Shown in pieces: positions 7,766 to 15,532 of a stretch of 64,000 nt of DNA. Source of the stretch: Candidatus Saccharimonadota bacterium (GTDB lineage Bacteria; Patescibacteriota; Saccharimonadia; Saccharimonadales; Saccharimonadaceae); contig JAPUFB010000001.1 in NCBI GenBank assembly GCA_027492255.1, positions 62,001-126,000 on the forward strand, read 5' to 3'. The translations under genes were made by a program, and so were the position numbers. The first letter of the stretch is position 1. The number at the start of each line of letters is the position of its first letter. Below the pieces are notes generated by a model. That model was not told the origin of the DNA, did no database searches, and saw only the letters and a program-made list of their open reading frames with translations.

Positions 7766-9079
7766 CTACGCTTGCTCAACCGGCTCAGTAGTTTTTTCAC
7801 CGAGTATTTCACGCACGACATCTGAGTCATTCCATGGTAGATGCTCACCATTGACGATACGGAATTGTTCATGTCCCATCCCTGTTATAAGCACTGTATC
7901 GCCAGTCTTAGCAACGGATAGGGCCTTTTTAATTGCCTCATGCCTATCGGAGATTTCCTTAGTCTTACGGCTCCCGCCTCCATCTTCTATCCCCTCTCGA
8001 ACCATATCGCGAATCGTCTGCGGGTCTTCGTTATAACTTTCTTCGTCCGTCAAAAATATTCGATCAGCCAGCTGTGCGGCAATGCGTCCCATAATCGGAC
8101 GCTTACTCTTGTCGCGATCACCACAGGCACCAAATACCAAGATGACACGATTTTTCGTCGTTCCCCGGGCTGCTTCAAGCAGTTTTTCGAGCGCATCAGG
8201 CGTGTGAGCATAATCAACGATCACATCATAAGGCTGGTCTTCTGTAACACGTTCAAATCGTCCTGGCACAGCCTCTAGATTGGCCACACCTTCAACGATC
8301 GCTTCGAGTGGCACCTGGAACAGATAAGCAGCAGCAGCAGCAGCCGTCATATTGTAGACATTAAACTGTCCAGGTAACGCCGTCGCTAGTTCAAGCGGTG
8401 TCTGAATATCAAACACTACCTTCGCTTCACTTCCTTTTTTGTATAATTTCACCTTGGCAATCCGGCAATCTGCCTCCATGCTTGTTCCGTAGGTAATCTT
8501 CTCTCGTCCTGCCTCGAAACCATTAAAGAAGTCATACCACTCATCATCTCTGTTGAGGATGATGTAATTTGGTCGCATGGCGAACAAAATTCCTTTAGCC
8601 TTCGCATACTCCTCCATCGTCCCGTGATAATCGAGATGGTCCTGGGTCAAATTAGTCATAATTGCACACTCAACTGGTACTGTATCAAGTTTGTGCTGTT
8701 GCAACGCGTGCGACGTCACCTCGAGGATAACGTAGTCAACATTGGCCTTCTTCGCCGCGACAAAGAATTTCATCATTTGGGCCGTCAACGCGACTGTTCG
8801 GTTGAGATCATTTACCTTTCGATCACCCGCCACTTCTATAACAGCCGTCGTAAACATCGCCGTCTTCTCTCCGGCTGCTTTCAATATTTCATTCAAATAA
8901 TTTGCAGTTGTTGTTTTACCGTTCGTCCCTGTTACCGCAATCACCCGTAGATTCTTCGCCGGGTAGCCATAGCGGGCCGACAAAAGCTGCACTCTAGCCT
9001 GACGATATGTTTCTTCGACTAAATGCGTTAACTTTGGTGGAAGCACCTTCCGCACCCCTCGTACAAGTTTGTCTTTCAT
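7766..9079 (-). CDS. murE: MurE-type UDP-N-acetylmuramyl-peptide ligase, shortened N-terminus
   Basis: 437 residues; adds the third amino acid to UDP-MurNAc-L-Ala-D-Glu in the cytoplasm using ATP. Visible are the P-loop GTNGKTTT at 51-58, the TSHALQQHKL motif, NLTQDHLDYHG, DYAHTPDAL and GACGDRDKSKRP. The P-loop is about 60 residues earlier than in E. coli MurE, so most of the N-terminal UDP-binding domain is missing. The position of the DNPR motif that selects meso-diaminopimelate reads DEESYNEDP, so the amino-acid substrate is unclear. The -10 box lies 9 nt from the ATG and no Shine-Dalgarno is present. Mur ligase family is sure; MurE is the best member. Confidence 0.85.
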   Translation of the reverse strand: MKDKLVRGVRKVLPPKLTHLVEETYRQARVQLLSARYGYPAKNLRVIAVTGTNGKTTTANYLNEILKAAGEKTAMFTTAVIEVAGDRKVNDLNRTVALTAQMMKFFVAAKKANVDYVILEVTSHALQQHKLDTVPVECAIMTNLTQDHLDYHGTMEEYAKAKGILFAMRPNYIILNRDDEWYDFFNGFEAGREKITYGTSMEADCRIAKVKLYKKGSEAKVVFDIQTPLELATALPGQFNVYNMTAAAAAAYLFQVPLEAIVEGVANLEAVPGRFERVTEDQPYDVIVDYAHTPDALEKLLEAARGTTKNRVILVFGACGDRDKSKRPIMGRIAAQLADRIFLTDEESYNEDPQTIRDMVREGIEDGGGSRKTKEISDRHEAIKKALSVAKTGDTVLITGMGHEQFRIVNGEHLPWNDSDVVREILGEKTTEPVEQA

Positions 9080-9088
9080 ATTTCTATG

Positions 9089-9094
9089 ATACTA
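9089..9094 (-). promoter_or_regulatory. -10 box of murE, leaderless layout
   Basis: TAGTAT on the minus strand, followed by exactly 9 nt and the murE ATG (9079). Predicted +1 is 9082, leaving a 3-nt leader. The -35 region is weak. Confidence 0.45.
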
Positions 9095-9105
9095 CACTGC
9101 TAATA

Positions 9106-9134
9106 TTGACTTTTTATCATGTTTATGCTAATAT
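9106..9134 (+). promoter_or_regulatory. Promoter of the 9144-9950 gene, leaderless layout
   Basis: TTGACT (9106-9111), a 17-nt spacer ending in TATGC, and TAATAT (9129-9134). The ATG follows 9 nt after the -10 box, so the mRNA would begin about 3 nt before the start codon. Confidence 0.7.
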
Positions 9135-9143
9135 GGCTGCATA

Positions 9144-9950
9144 ATGCCCTCAAAACAAACACCGCAAACCCTACTCGACCCGACAAAGATCACCAGTGAC
9201 CTAGTACGCTCTGATAGTTTTCTCGAACAAAAACGAGAGGCCCGGAATCGACTTGCTGTAGTGCGACTTCTCGGGAGGAATGCCGGCACTCTTGCTCGTG
9301 AACAAGAGAAAACGCTGTCAGTGAATGAAGTATTGTCGATGCAACTGTACGAAAGCACAATACCGTTCATCGAGGCACAGCACGCTCTAGATAGGATGCG
9401 AGCCGATGAGGTGAATATCCTGGATAGAGATGAGGTGGTAGCCTATAAGCTTGATGTTATTCATTTCAATCATCTGATTAAAGACATATTTGATAAAATG
9501 CCAGACCTTCCTATTGCTGACGTGCTCAACTTTGTGAAAACCCAGATTCTTCATCAGTTCTCGCCGGAACTCGCAAAATATGCTTACCAGGTTACTCGGG
9601 AAAGCATTGTCGGAATGCAGCATGAAACAGCGTACGAACAAATGCTCTATCATATCGAAGGAGTTGACGATATTCGTGGTGCGAGCGAAGAAGAAGAGCT
9701 TCTTGGGGTTGATTACGTCTTTTCCTACCGCTCAATCCCATTTGCGGTTGACGTGAAGTCATCTGAGCGCAATGTTCAAGAAGCGTACATAAAGGGTCAT
9801 GACAGTGCTGTATGGACACATGTTCCCTACGAAGCATTCGGAGGAAAATTCCGCCTTCCATATGATGAAGTACAACGCTATGCTCCCCGTATTCAGGCTG
9901 ATTTAGATAGCGGTATTGCGACATATATGCCAACCGCCCGTCATCGATAA
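9144..9950 (+). CDS. Unrecognised protein with a PD-(D/E)XK nuclease-like core
   Basis: 268 residues from the ATG at 9144; no ribosome binding site, but a good promoter ends 9 nt before it. The N-terminal 150 residues are helical. Near residues 190-210 the protein reads LLGVDYVFSY, a short turn, then IPFAVDVKSS: an Asp in a strand, about 13 residues, then Asp-x-Lys, preceded by an acidic helix (ASEEEE). That spacing matches the metal-binding core of PD-(D/E)XK nucleases such as Holliday-junction resolvases and restriction enzymes. The remainder is not recognised. Possible roles are DNA repair or defence; the match rests on a short motif, so it is tentative. Single gene, divergent from murE. 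Confidence 0.55.
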   Translation: MPSKQTPQTLLDPTKITSDLVRSDSFLEQKREARNRLAVVRLLGRNAGTLAREQEKTLSVNEVLSMQLYESTIPFIEAQHALDRMRADEVNILDRDEVVAYKLDVIHFNHLIKDIFDKMPDLPIADVLNFVKTQILHQFSPELAKYAYQVTRESIVGMQHETAYEQMLYHIEGVDDIRGASEEEELLGVDYVFSYRSIPFAVDVKSSERNVQEAYIKGHDSAVWTHVPYEAFGGKFRLPYDEVQRYAPRIQADLDSGIATYMPTARHR

Positions 9951-9964
9951 ATTAATGATACTAC

Positions 9965-9993
9965 TTGACTTTATACTTGTTTTCTATTAAAAT
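9965..9993 (+). promoter_or_regulatory. Promoter of the 10024-10338 gene
   Basis: TTGACT (9965-9970), a 17-nt spacer and TAAAAT (9988-9993): a near-consensus housekeeping promoter. Predicted +1 near 10000, leaving a short leader that carries GGGAGG at 10014-10019. Confidence 0.75.
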
Positions 9994-10023
9994 AGTCTTG
10001 CTTGTCGATATTTGGGAGGAAAA

Positions 10024-10338
10024 ATTATCCGACAGTTTCGTGTGCTGACACCTGTTGGCATACAAGAGCTACGAGATGCGGTTGCAGATTCCCTGCGCCA
10101 TACCGCACCTCTCGAGCTTGTCGTTGAGGAAATCCTCGACGAGATCACACAACGACGCCGTCACGCACATACTTCCACTATCACCATGGTTGTGAATGGA
10201 GTGGAGTCGCCGTGCAACGGTCCTATGGTGGTTTTTGGACATGCTGTTGATGAATCAGATCTGATTCGTATCGATGCATCCGACTCCATCCTACTCTCGA
10301 TCGCTGTTGCGAACGATGAGTTTCCCATTTCGCCCTAG
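10024..10338 (+). CDS. Small unrecognised protein, possible AUU or AUC start
   Basis: About 104 residues. The open frame begins with a TTG at 10012, but that TTG runs straight into the GGGAGG ribosome site (10014-10019), so it cannot be the start. The next in-frame codons at proper distance are ATT (10024) and ATC (10027); the first ordinary start, GTG at 10042, is 22 nt past the site. I annotate from ATT. The body begins VGIQELRDAVADSLRH, then a helical segment ELVVEEILDEITQRRRH and a strand-rich second half. No signal peptide or membrane segment, no known family. It has its own promoter and an unusual hairpin pair after the stop. Confidence 0.5.
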   Translation: MIRQFRVLTPVGIQELRDAVADSLRHTAPLELVVEEILDEITQRRRHAHTSTITMVVNGVESPCNGPMVVFGHAVDESDLIRIDASDSILLSIAVANDEFPISP

Positions 10339-10379
10339 ACAAAAGCGCCCTTCCCCCCGCAGCTTTGTCTGGGGCGCTT
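10337..10379 (+). terminator. Two interleaved inverted repeats after the 10024-10338 gene
   Basis: AGACAAA (10337-10343) pairs with TTTGTCT (10364-10370), and AAGCGCCC (10343-10350) pairs with GGGCGCTT (10372-10379). The arms are interleaved, so only one hairpin can form at a time. The stop codon of the gene is the first bases of the first arm, so ribosomes finishing translation would favour the second, G/C-rich hairpin. Terminator function is inferred; the U-run is poor. Confidence 0.4.
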
Positions 10380-10390
10380 ACATATCCAAA

Positions 10391-10399
10391 TGATATACT
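10391..10399 (+). promoter_or_regulatory. Extended -10 of tsaD, leaderless layout
   Basis: TGA-TATACT (TATACT at 10394-10399). The tsaD ATG at 10407 begins 7 nt after the hexamer, so predicted leader length is about 1 nt. Confidence 0.5.
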
Positions 10400-10406
10400 A
10401 CTTGAG

Positions 10407-11537
10407 ATGAAGATTCTGGGAATTGAGTCTAGTTGTGATGAAACTGCCGCCGCTATTGTCGAAGATGGCACGCGGTTGCTTTCCAATGTCGTTGTCTCGC
10501 AGATCGACATTCACGCTTCTTACGGAGGTGTTATCCCTGAAATTGCTGCAAGGAGTCATATTGAGGCGATCAACCCCGTTATCGATAAGGCGCTCCAAGA
10601 CGCTAGATGCTCATGGGACGATATCGATGCAATTGGTGTGACATACGCGCCAGGACTTATTGGCTCGCTTCTTGTCGGAACCCTCGCAGCCCGAACGCTT
10701 GCTCACCTCAAGAAAAAACCACTGTATGCCGTTCAGCATGTCGAAGGTCATGTCTATGCAAATTTCCTTGTTGACGACGCAACGACAGCCCCCCGCTTCC
10801 CTATACTTGCTCTTATTGTCTCTGGTGGACACTCCCAACTAGTTCTCTTTCGTAACCATGGCGATTACGTCCTACTTGGACAAACTGAAGATGACGCCGT
10901 TGGTGAAGCTTTTGATAAAGTTGCGAAAATTATTGGTCTCCCCTACCCTGGTGGTCCATCGGTAGCAAAAGCCGCTGAGTCAGGCGATCCACGCGCCTAT
11001 ATCTTCCCGAAGGCAAAATTAACCTGTCCTACCGGCTGTACGCACGGTCAGGATAATCAAAAAGCTTCATCCTCCGCGCTGCTCTGCCGTCGGTACTCAT
11101 TTTCCTTCTCTGGCGTCAAGACAGCCGTTCTAAGACGTGTTCAAGCCGAAGTCGGTAAATCATATGATTTTCCCTCGCACGAGCTCCCAGGGCTTGTGAA
11201 TGATGCTCTACGCAATGATATCACCGCCAGTTTTCAGCATATTGCCGTCGAAACACTCGTTGAGAAAACCATGCTCGCGTTCCATGACTTCTCTCCCGCG
11301 TCTGTTGTCATCGCTGGAGGCGTTGCCGCGAATCAAGAGTTACGTCGTCAGCTCAAGGAAGCGTTGCCGATCGATATTACCTACGCACCGATGAACCTCT
11401 GTACCGACAATGCGGCGATGATCGCTTCCCTTGCCTACTTCATGAGTAAACAAGTCACTCCAACAGATCCGCTTGACCTCGAAGTTATCCCAAGTATCTC
11501 CATGACCAAAACCGCCTGGGCAACACACAAGGCATAA
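10407..11537 (+). CDS. tsaD: tRNA N6-adenosine threonylcarbamoyltransferase TsaD
   Basis: 376 residues starting MKILGIESSCDETAAA; the upstream in-frame ATG at 10365 is rejected because it lies in the hairpin region before the promoter. TsaD transfers the threonylcarbamoyl group to A37 of ANN-decoding tRNAs with TsaB and TsaE. Visible are HVEGH with metal-binding His 111 and 115, ALIVSGGHSQLV, and SFSGVKTAV. Between FPKAKL and the SFSG motif there is an insert with CPTGC and one more Cys that is absent from standard TsaD. The C-terminal VIAGGVAANQELR and CTDNAAMIA motifs are intact. TsaB and TsaE are not in this window. Confidence 0.95.
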   Translation: MKILGIESSCDETAAAIVEDGTRLLSNVVVSQIDIHASYGGVIPEIAARSHIEAINPVIDKALQDARCSWDDIDAIGVTYAPGLIGSLLVGTLAARTLAHLKKKPLYAVQHVEGHVYANFLVDDATTAPRFPILALIVSGGHSQLVLFRNHGDYVLLGQTEDDAVGEAFDKVAKIIGLPYPGGPSVAKAAESGDPRAYIFPKAKLTCPTGCTHGQDNQKASSSALLCRRYSFSFSGVKTAVLRRVQAEVGKSYDFPSHELPGLVNDALRNDITASFQHIAVETLVEKTMLAFHDFSPASVVIAGGVAANQELRRQLKEALPIDITYAPMNLCTDNAAMIASLAYFMSKQVTPTDPLDLEVIPSISMTKTAWATHKA

Positions 11538-11554
11538 ACACATTGATGGTGATG

Positions 11555-11563
11555 TGATATACT
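11555..11563 (+). promoter_or_regulatory. Extended -10 of valS
   Basis: TGA-TATACT (TATACT at 11558-11563). The leader to the valS ATG is about 68 nt and holds GGGAGGG and a small AGAAC/GTTCT hairpin. No T-box signature was found. Confidence 0.5.
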
Positions 11564-11637
11564 TTAGAACAGATTCAAGTTCTAGGGAGGGATTTGAAGT
11601 TTATTTCACGTGACCATCAGCAGGGACATTTACTAGC

Positions 11638-14190
11638 ATGAAATTGGCAAAAACCTACGATCCAGCTCAATACGAGCCAACTACTTACGCACTCTGGGAA
11701 TCCAGCGGCGCATTTAAGCCGTCTGGCAAAGGCGACCCCTATACAATTGTCATGCCGCCGCCAAATGCCAATGGCAATCTCCATATTGGTCATGCCCTCA
11801 CCTTCGCACTTCAAGACACGCTCATCCGATATTACCGCATGAAAGGCCGCGATGCCTTATATATTCCAGGTGCTGATCATGCTGGCTTTGAAACGTGGGT
11901 TGTGTACGAAAAACAACTCGCATCAGAGGGAAAAAGTCGGTTTGACCTTTCACGTGAGCAATTGTATAACAATGTTTGGGACTTTGTGGCCGAGAAAAGA
12001 GGGGACATGGAGCTCCAGCTGCGCGCACTTGGTGTCAGCGCTGACTGGGATAGTCTTGTCTTTACGCTTGATAAGAAGGTGATTGACACAGTCTATGGAA
12101 CTTTCGAGAAATTATGGCAAGAAGGCTATGTTTACAGGGGTGAGCGTATTGTGAATTACTGCACAAAGCATCAGACTAGCTTTGCAGATATTGAAGTCAT
12201 TCATAAAGAAGCTCCCGGAACTCTGTATTACATCACCTATCCGCTCCTTGATAAGGTTGGCTCCATCACTGTCGCGACCACTCGTCCGGAGACAATGCTT
12301 GGAGATACCGCTGTAGCCGTCCACCCAGATGATGAAAGATATAAAGACCTTGTAGGTACTCATGTCCAGATCCCGATTACGAAGAGGGAAGTAGAAATTA
12401 TTGCCGATGATGCAATTGATATGAAATTCGGTACCGGCGCTGTTAAAATCACTCCCGCACACGACCCGCTTGATTTTGAGATTGGAGAGCGTCATAAACT
12501 TGAAGTTATCTCTGTTATTGATACAGATGGAAAAATTACGCACGAAGCGAGCCAGCAGTTTGCTGGTCAGGATATTCTCACGGCTCGCGAGCATATTGTT
12601 AATATCCTTCAGTCAGAGGGAATGATTGAAAAAACAGAGGAGATCATTCACAACGTCTCGCACTGCTACAAATGTGGCACGATTATCGAACCGCTCATCA
12701 AAGAACAGTGGTTTTTACGCGTCCGACCACTGGCAGATGCCGCGAAAGCCGCAATCGAGGCCGGCGAGATCGAATTCAGCCCAAAAAGCAAAGGCCGCCT
12801 CGTTATCCAGTATCTTGATAATCTCCGTGACTGGAATCTATCGCGTCAGATCCCATGGGGGATTCCGATTCCCGCTTTTCAGAATATTGATGATCACGAA
12901 GACTGGATTTTTAACACCCAGGTTGATCAGCCGACCATAGAGATAGACGGCAAAACATACCGTCGGGAAGAGGATACGTTCGACACATGGTTTAGTTCTG
13001 GACAGTGGCCGTTCATCGTCACAGATTATCTAACGGACGGACCTCTTAAAAAATACTATCCGACCGATATGATGGAGACAGGCCATGACATCCTCTTTGC
13101 ATGGGTTGCACGCATGGTTATGCTTGGACTGTACCGAACAGGGAAGATACCGTTTAAAACTGTCTATCTACATGGACTTGTACTGGATGAAAAAGGCCAG
13201 AAGATGAGTAAAAGCAAGGGGAATGTTATTAATCCGATAGAGGTCGTTAGCGAATATGGTTCTGACGCTCTTAGGCTTGGGATTCTTGCAAACCGCACCG
13301 CTGGACAAAACCAAGCATTCTCTCGCGCAACAGTTCTAGCGGGTCGCAATTTTTGCAACAAGCTATGGAATATCGCCCGTTTCATTGAACCCCTTATACA
13401 AGATACTCATGCGCGAACCCCTAAACCAGCCACTATTGCCGATCACTGGGTTATGGAGCGGCTCGACACTGCCCGCAAGCAAGTTGACGAGTACATTAAA
13501 ACGTATCATTTTGCCGAAGCGGCCGATGTTGTGTATCACACCATCTGGGATGATGTCGCTGATTGGTATCTTGAAGCAAGCAAAGAAGAGGGAAGTCGTA
13601 CCGAGAGCGTACTCGCCTGGGTACTCGAAACGTGTTTGAAATTGGCGCATCCGTTCGCACCGTTTGTCACTGAGACGATCTGGACAACCCTGGCATGGGA
13701 AAAAGAACCGCTCATCACCTCAGACTGGCCGAAGAAAGCCGAATTCAGCGACATTGCCGCTGCTGAATTCAATGCACTGAAGAACCTCGTTATTGAAACT
13801 CGATTTGTTGCAGGCGAACTTCCTGGGGGCAAGCAAACGCTTTTATATGAAAATGACAGTCTTATTGCCGATAACCCCTCGCTTATTTCTCGACTTGCAC
13901 GACTTGAAGCTGTTGAGTTCGTAACTCAACCAAAAGGTCTTCGTCTCGCAGTTCCGAACAGAGAAGCATGGCTAAAGGTTGATGAAGAGACACTCTATGA
14001 GCATCAGTCAAAGCTTGAGCTTCGCATCGCCGACTGCCGCATACTTATCCAACGCCTTGAAGATAGACTGTCCAACGATCGCTACGTTACCCAAGCGCCT
14101 GAAAAAGTTGTCGCCGAAACGCGAGCACAGCTTGAAGAACAGAGAGAGCTTGTAGATCGATTAGCAAGAGAACTTGACGTTATAGCGTAG
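11638..14190 (+). CDS. valS: Valyl-tRNA synthetase
   Basis: 850 residues; charges tRNA-Val. The class I signature HIGH is at 49-52 within PNANGNLHIGHAL and KMSKS at about 522-526. The CP1 editing domain (ATTRPETMLGDTAVAVHPDD) and the anticodon-binding domain are present. The C-terminal 70 residues form the family coiled coil (QSKLELRIADCRILIQRLED). Length is at the short end for bacterial ValRS. Its 3' end overlaps the end of the convergent 14180-14536 gene by 11 nt. Confidence 0.97.
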   Translation: MKLAKTYDPAQYEPTTYALWESSGAFKPSGKGDPYTIVMPPPNANGNLHIGHALTFALQDTLIRYYRMKGRDALYIPGADHAGFETWVVYEKQLASEGKSRFDLSREQLYNNVWDFVAEKRGDMELQLRALGVSADWDSLVFTLDKKVIDTVYGTFEKLWQEGYVYRGERIVNYCTKHQTSFADIEVIHKEAPGTLYYITYPLLDKVGSITVATTRPETMLGDTAVAVHPDDERYKDLVGTHVQIPITKREVEIIADDAIDMKFGTGAVKITPAHDPLDFEIGERHKLEVISVIDTDGKITHEASQQFAGQDILTAREHIVNILQSEGMIEKTEEIIHNVSHCYKCGTIIEPLIKEQWFLRVRPLADAAKAAIEAGEIEFSPKSKGRLVIQYLDNLRDWNLSRQIPWGIPIPAFQNIDDHEDWIFNTQVDQPTIEIDGKTYRREEDTFDTWFSSGQWPFIVTDYLTDGPLKKYYPTDMMETGHDILFAWVARMVMLGLYRTGKIPFKTVYLHGLVLDEKGQKMSKSKGNVINPIEVVSEYGSDALRLGILANRTAGQNQAFSRATVLAGRNFCNKLWNIARFIEPLIQDTHARTPKPATIADHWVMERLDTARKQVDEYIKTYHFAEAADVVYHTIWDDVADWYLEASKEEGSRTESVLAWVLETCLKLAHPFAPFVTETIWTTLAWEKEPLITSDWPKKAEFSDIAAAEFNALKNLVIETRFVAGELPGGKQTLLYENDSLIADNPSLISRLARLEAVEFVTQPKGLRLAVPNREAWLKVDEETLYEHQSKLELRIADCRILIQRLEDRLSNDRYVTQAPEKVVAETRAQLEEQRELVDRLARELDVIA

Positions 14191-14536
14191 CGAAGGCAAA
14201 GGCAAAGCGAACCTGCCACCTAAGCAGTAGATTTTCAAGCAACTCAGAAAGAGACTGTGGCGCACTAGCATGATCAGCTAATTCTCGGCTGTCTCGCTGT
14301 CGAAGCGTGTCGTTACCATCTCCTACTTGTTTAACAAAGCCTTTGAGAACTTGCTTGTCGACATGATTATGTAGATCAGAGGCAGCTTTTTTGGATAAAT
14401 CATTGAGCTGGAGATCACCGAGTGTATCAGAGTACTTTACGAGATCTTTAGCATGCACAGCGGTTAACACTACCGCAAAAGCCAGTAGTGAAGCAAGCGC
14501 AACGACAAGATGTGTTTTAATGTTTGTTTTGAGCAT
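14180..14536 (-). CDS. Small secreted or membrane-anchored protein, unrecognised
   Basis: 118 residues. The N-terminus has Lys followed by a 20-residue hydrophobic segment (HLVVALASLLAFAVVLTAV) ending HAKD, which looks like a cleavable signal peptide. The rest is a helical, charged extracytoplasmic part with no Cys. No family recognised. The gene has the clearest promoter in the window, with the ATG exactly 9 nt after the -10 box and no Shine-Dalgarno. It overlaps valS tail to tail. Confidence 0.7.
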   Translation of the reverse strand: MLKTNIKTHLVVALASLLAFAVVLTAVHAKDLVKYSDTLGDLQLNDLSKKAASDLHNHVDKQVLKGFVKQVGDGNDTLRQRDSRELADHASAPQSLSELLENLLLRWQVRFAFAFATL

Positions 14537-14545
14537 TTAGTAATC

Positions 14546-14574
14546 ATACTAGCATAAGCTTTACTATTTGTCAA
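14546..14574 (-). promoter_or_regulatory. Promoter of the 14180-14536 gene, leaderless layout
   Basis: TTGACA (14569-14574), a 17-nt spacer ending in TATGC, and TAGTAT (14546-14551). The ATG (14536) follows after 9 nt; predicted leader 3 nt. Confidence 0.75.
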
Positions 14575-14581
14575 TTGTATA

Positions 14582-15037
14582 TCAGATATGATGGTAGCTG
14601 CTGCCGCGGTCGATTTCTTGTGCCCTATACAACTGCTCTGTCAGGATGACACGTACGAGCTGATGCGGAAAGACAAGAGGGGAGAGTGACCAGGTAAACT
14701 CCGCCCGAGCCTTAACCCGGTCATCAACGCCATAAGCCCCGCCGATAACAATCGTAAACTGTTTGCTATTGGCAAATTTTACTGACAGTAGCTTCGTAAG
14801 AGAAGGGGAGTCAAGCTCCGAACCAGTCTCATCGAGCAGAATTACCGAATCGTCATCCTTAAGCCGTGCGAGTATGCGCTCAGACTCCTCAGCACGCGCT
14901 CTCACGCCTTCTAGGGACGAATGTGGCAAGATGAGCCATTCCATATTCCAAGGTGCTCGTAGACGCTCTGAGTACTGTTTTATCGCCTCAGCTGCCCATG
15001 TCTCGTGCTTTTTACCAATAGCAAGGATTCTAATCAT
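14582..15037 (-). CDS. rlmH: 23S rRNA (pseudouridine1915-N3)-methyltransferase RlmH
   Basis: 151 residues from MIRILAIGKKH at 15037, the usual RlmH start; an upstream ATG at 15058 would add seven residues inside the HIT gene. SPOUT-fold methyltransferase acting on 70S ribosomes. The SAM-binding knot is visible as TIVIGGAYGVDDRVKARA and the C-terminal segment PHQLVRVILTEQLYRAQ leads to SSYHHI. It overlaps the end of the HIT gene by 8 nt and is translated with it. Confidence 0.95.
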   Translation of the reverse strand: MIRILAIGKKHETWAAEAIKQYSERLRAPWNMEWLILPHSSLEGVRARAEESERILARLKDDDSVILLDETGSELDSPSLTKLLSVKFANSKQFTIVIGGAYGVDDRVKARAEFTWSLSPLVFPHQLVRVILTEQLYRAQEIDRGSSYHHI

Positions 15038-15428
15038 TGAATCGTAGTTTCTCCGCAATTACTGCAAGTTTAGAATGATGAGGCTCATCAGCGTTACTAC
15101 CAAGATTCAAAATCTCTTTCGCATCTGTAAACGGGATAAGATGAACATGATTATGCGGGACATCGATACCAAGAACAGTTATGTTAACATATGGCTTCCC
15201 TGAAACCTGTTGATAATGTCGAGCCAATTTATGAACCGTGCTCATGAGTTGATGGTACTGTTCGTTCTCAAGATCCCATACAAACCGTGCCGGATATTTA
15301 TGAACCACCAGTGTGTCTCCCTCTGTTGCTGGATGGATATCGAGGAATGCAAACGTATGCTCATCCTCGTATATCTTATGACAGGGAATCTCTCCCTTAA
15401 TAATTTTTGTAAAAATTGTCTCCTGCAT
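15030..15428 (-). CDS. HIT family nucleotide hydrolase
   Basis: 132 residues with the histidine triad PHNHVHLIPF (His 92, 94, 96) and the N-terminal IIKGEIPCHKIYED of Hint/HinT-type proteins, which hydrolyse nucleoside phosphoramidates or dinucleotides. TATAAT ends 6 nt before the ATG, so the A of the start codon is the predicted first base of the mRNA; there is no Shine-Dalgarno. First gene of a two-gene unit with rlmH. Confidence 0.9.
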   Translation of the reverse strand: MQETIFTKIIKGEIPCHKIYEDEHTFAFLDIHPATEGDTLVVHKYPARFVWDLENEQYHQLMSTVHKLARHYQQVSGKPYVNITVLGIDVPHNHVHLIPFTDAKEILNLGSNADEPHHSKLAVIAEKLRFND

Positions 15429-15434
15429 ATAGCT

Positions 15435-15440
15435 ATTATA
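15435..15440 (-). promoter_or_regulatory. Consensus -10 box of HIT-rlmH, leaderless layout
   Basis: TATAAT on the minus strand, preceded by TGA (extended -10), with the HIT ATG beginning 7 nt downstream. Predicted leader length is zero. Confidence 0.6.
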
Positions 15441-15460
15441 TCACCCCTGTTGCTTATGCT

Positions 15461-15488
15461 TTGAACATCAACACTATGATGGTATAGT
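15461..15488 (+). promoter_or_regulatory. Promoter of the 15533-16234 gene
   Basis: TTGAAC (15461-15466), a 16-nt spacer and TATAGT (15483-15488). The leader of about 38 nt contains GAAAGGAAGGTGA before the ATG. Confidence 0.6.
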
Positions 15489-15532
15489 ACCAATACTATT
15501 GGAGACTTCGTCGAAAGGAAGGTGATCTCACC

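Noticed and set aside
10012-10014. TTG as start of the 10012-10338 frame
   Set aside because: The codon immediately precedes the ribosome binding site, so it cannot be read from it.
11564-11637. T-box or other riboswitch in the valS leader
   Set aside because: No T-box sequence, specifier loop or terminator/antiterminator pair could be found in about 70 nt.
12112-12594. 160-residue frame antisense to valS
   Set aside because: Lies over the conserved editing domain of valS; no independent support.
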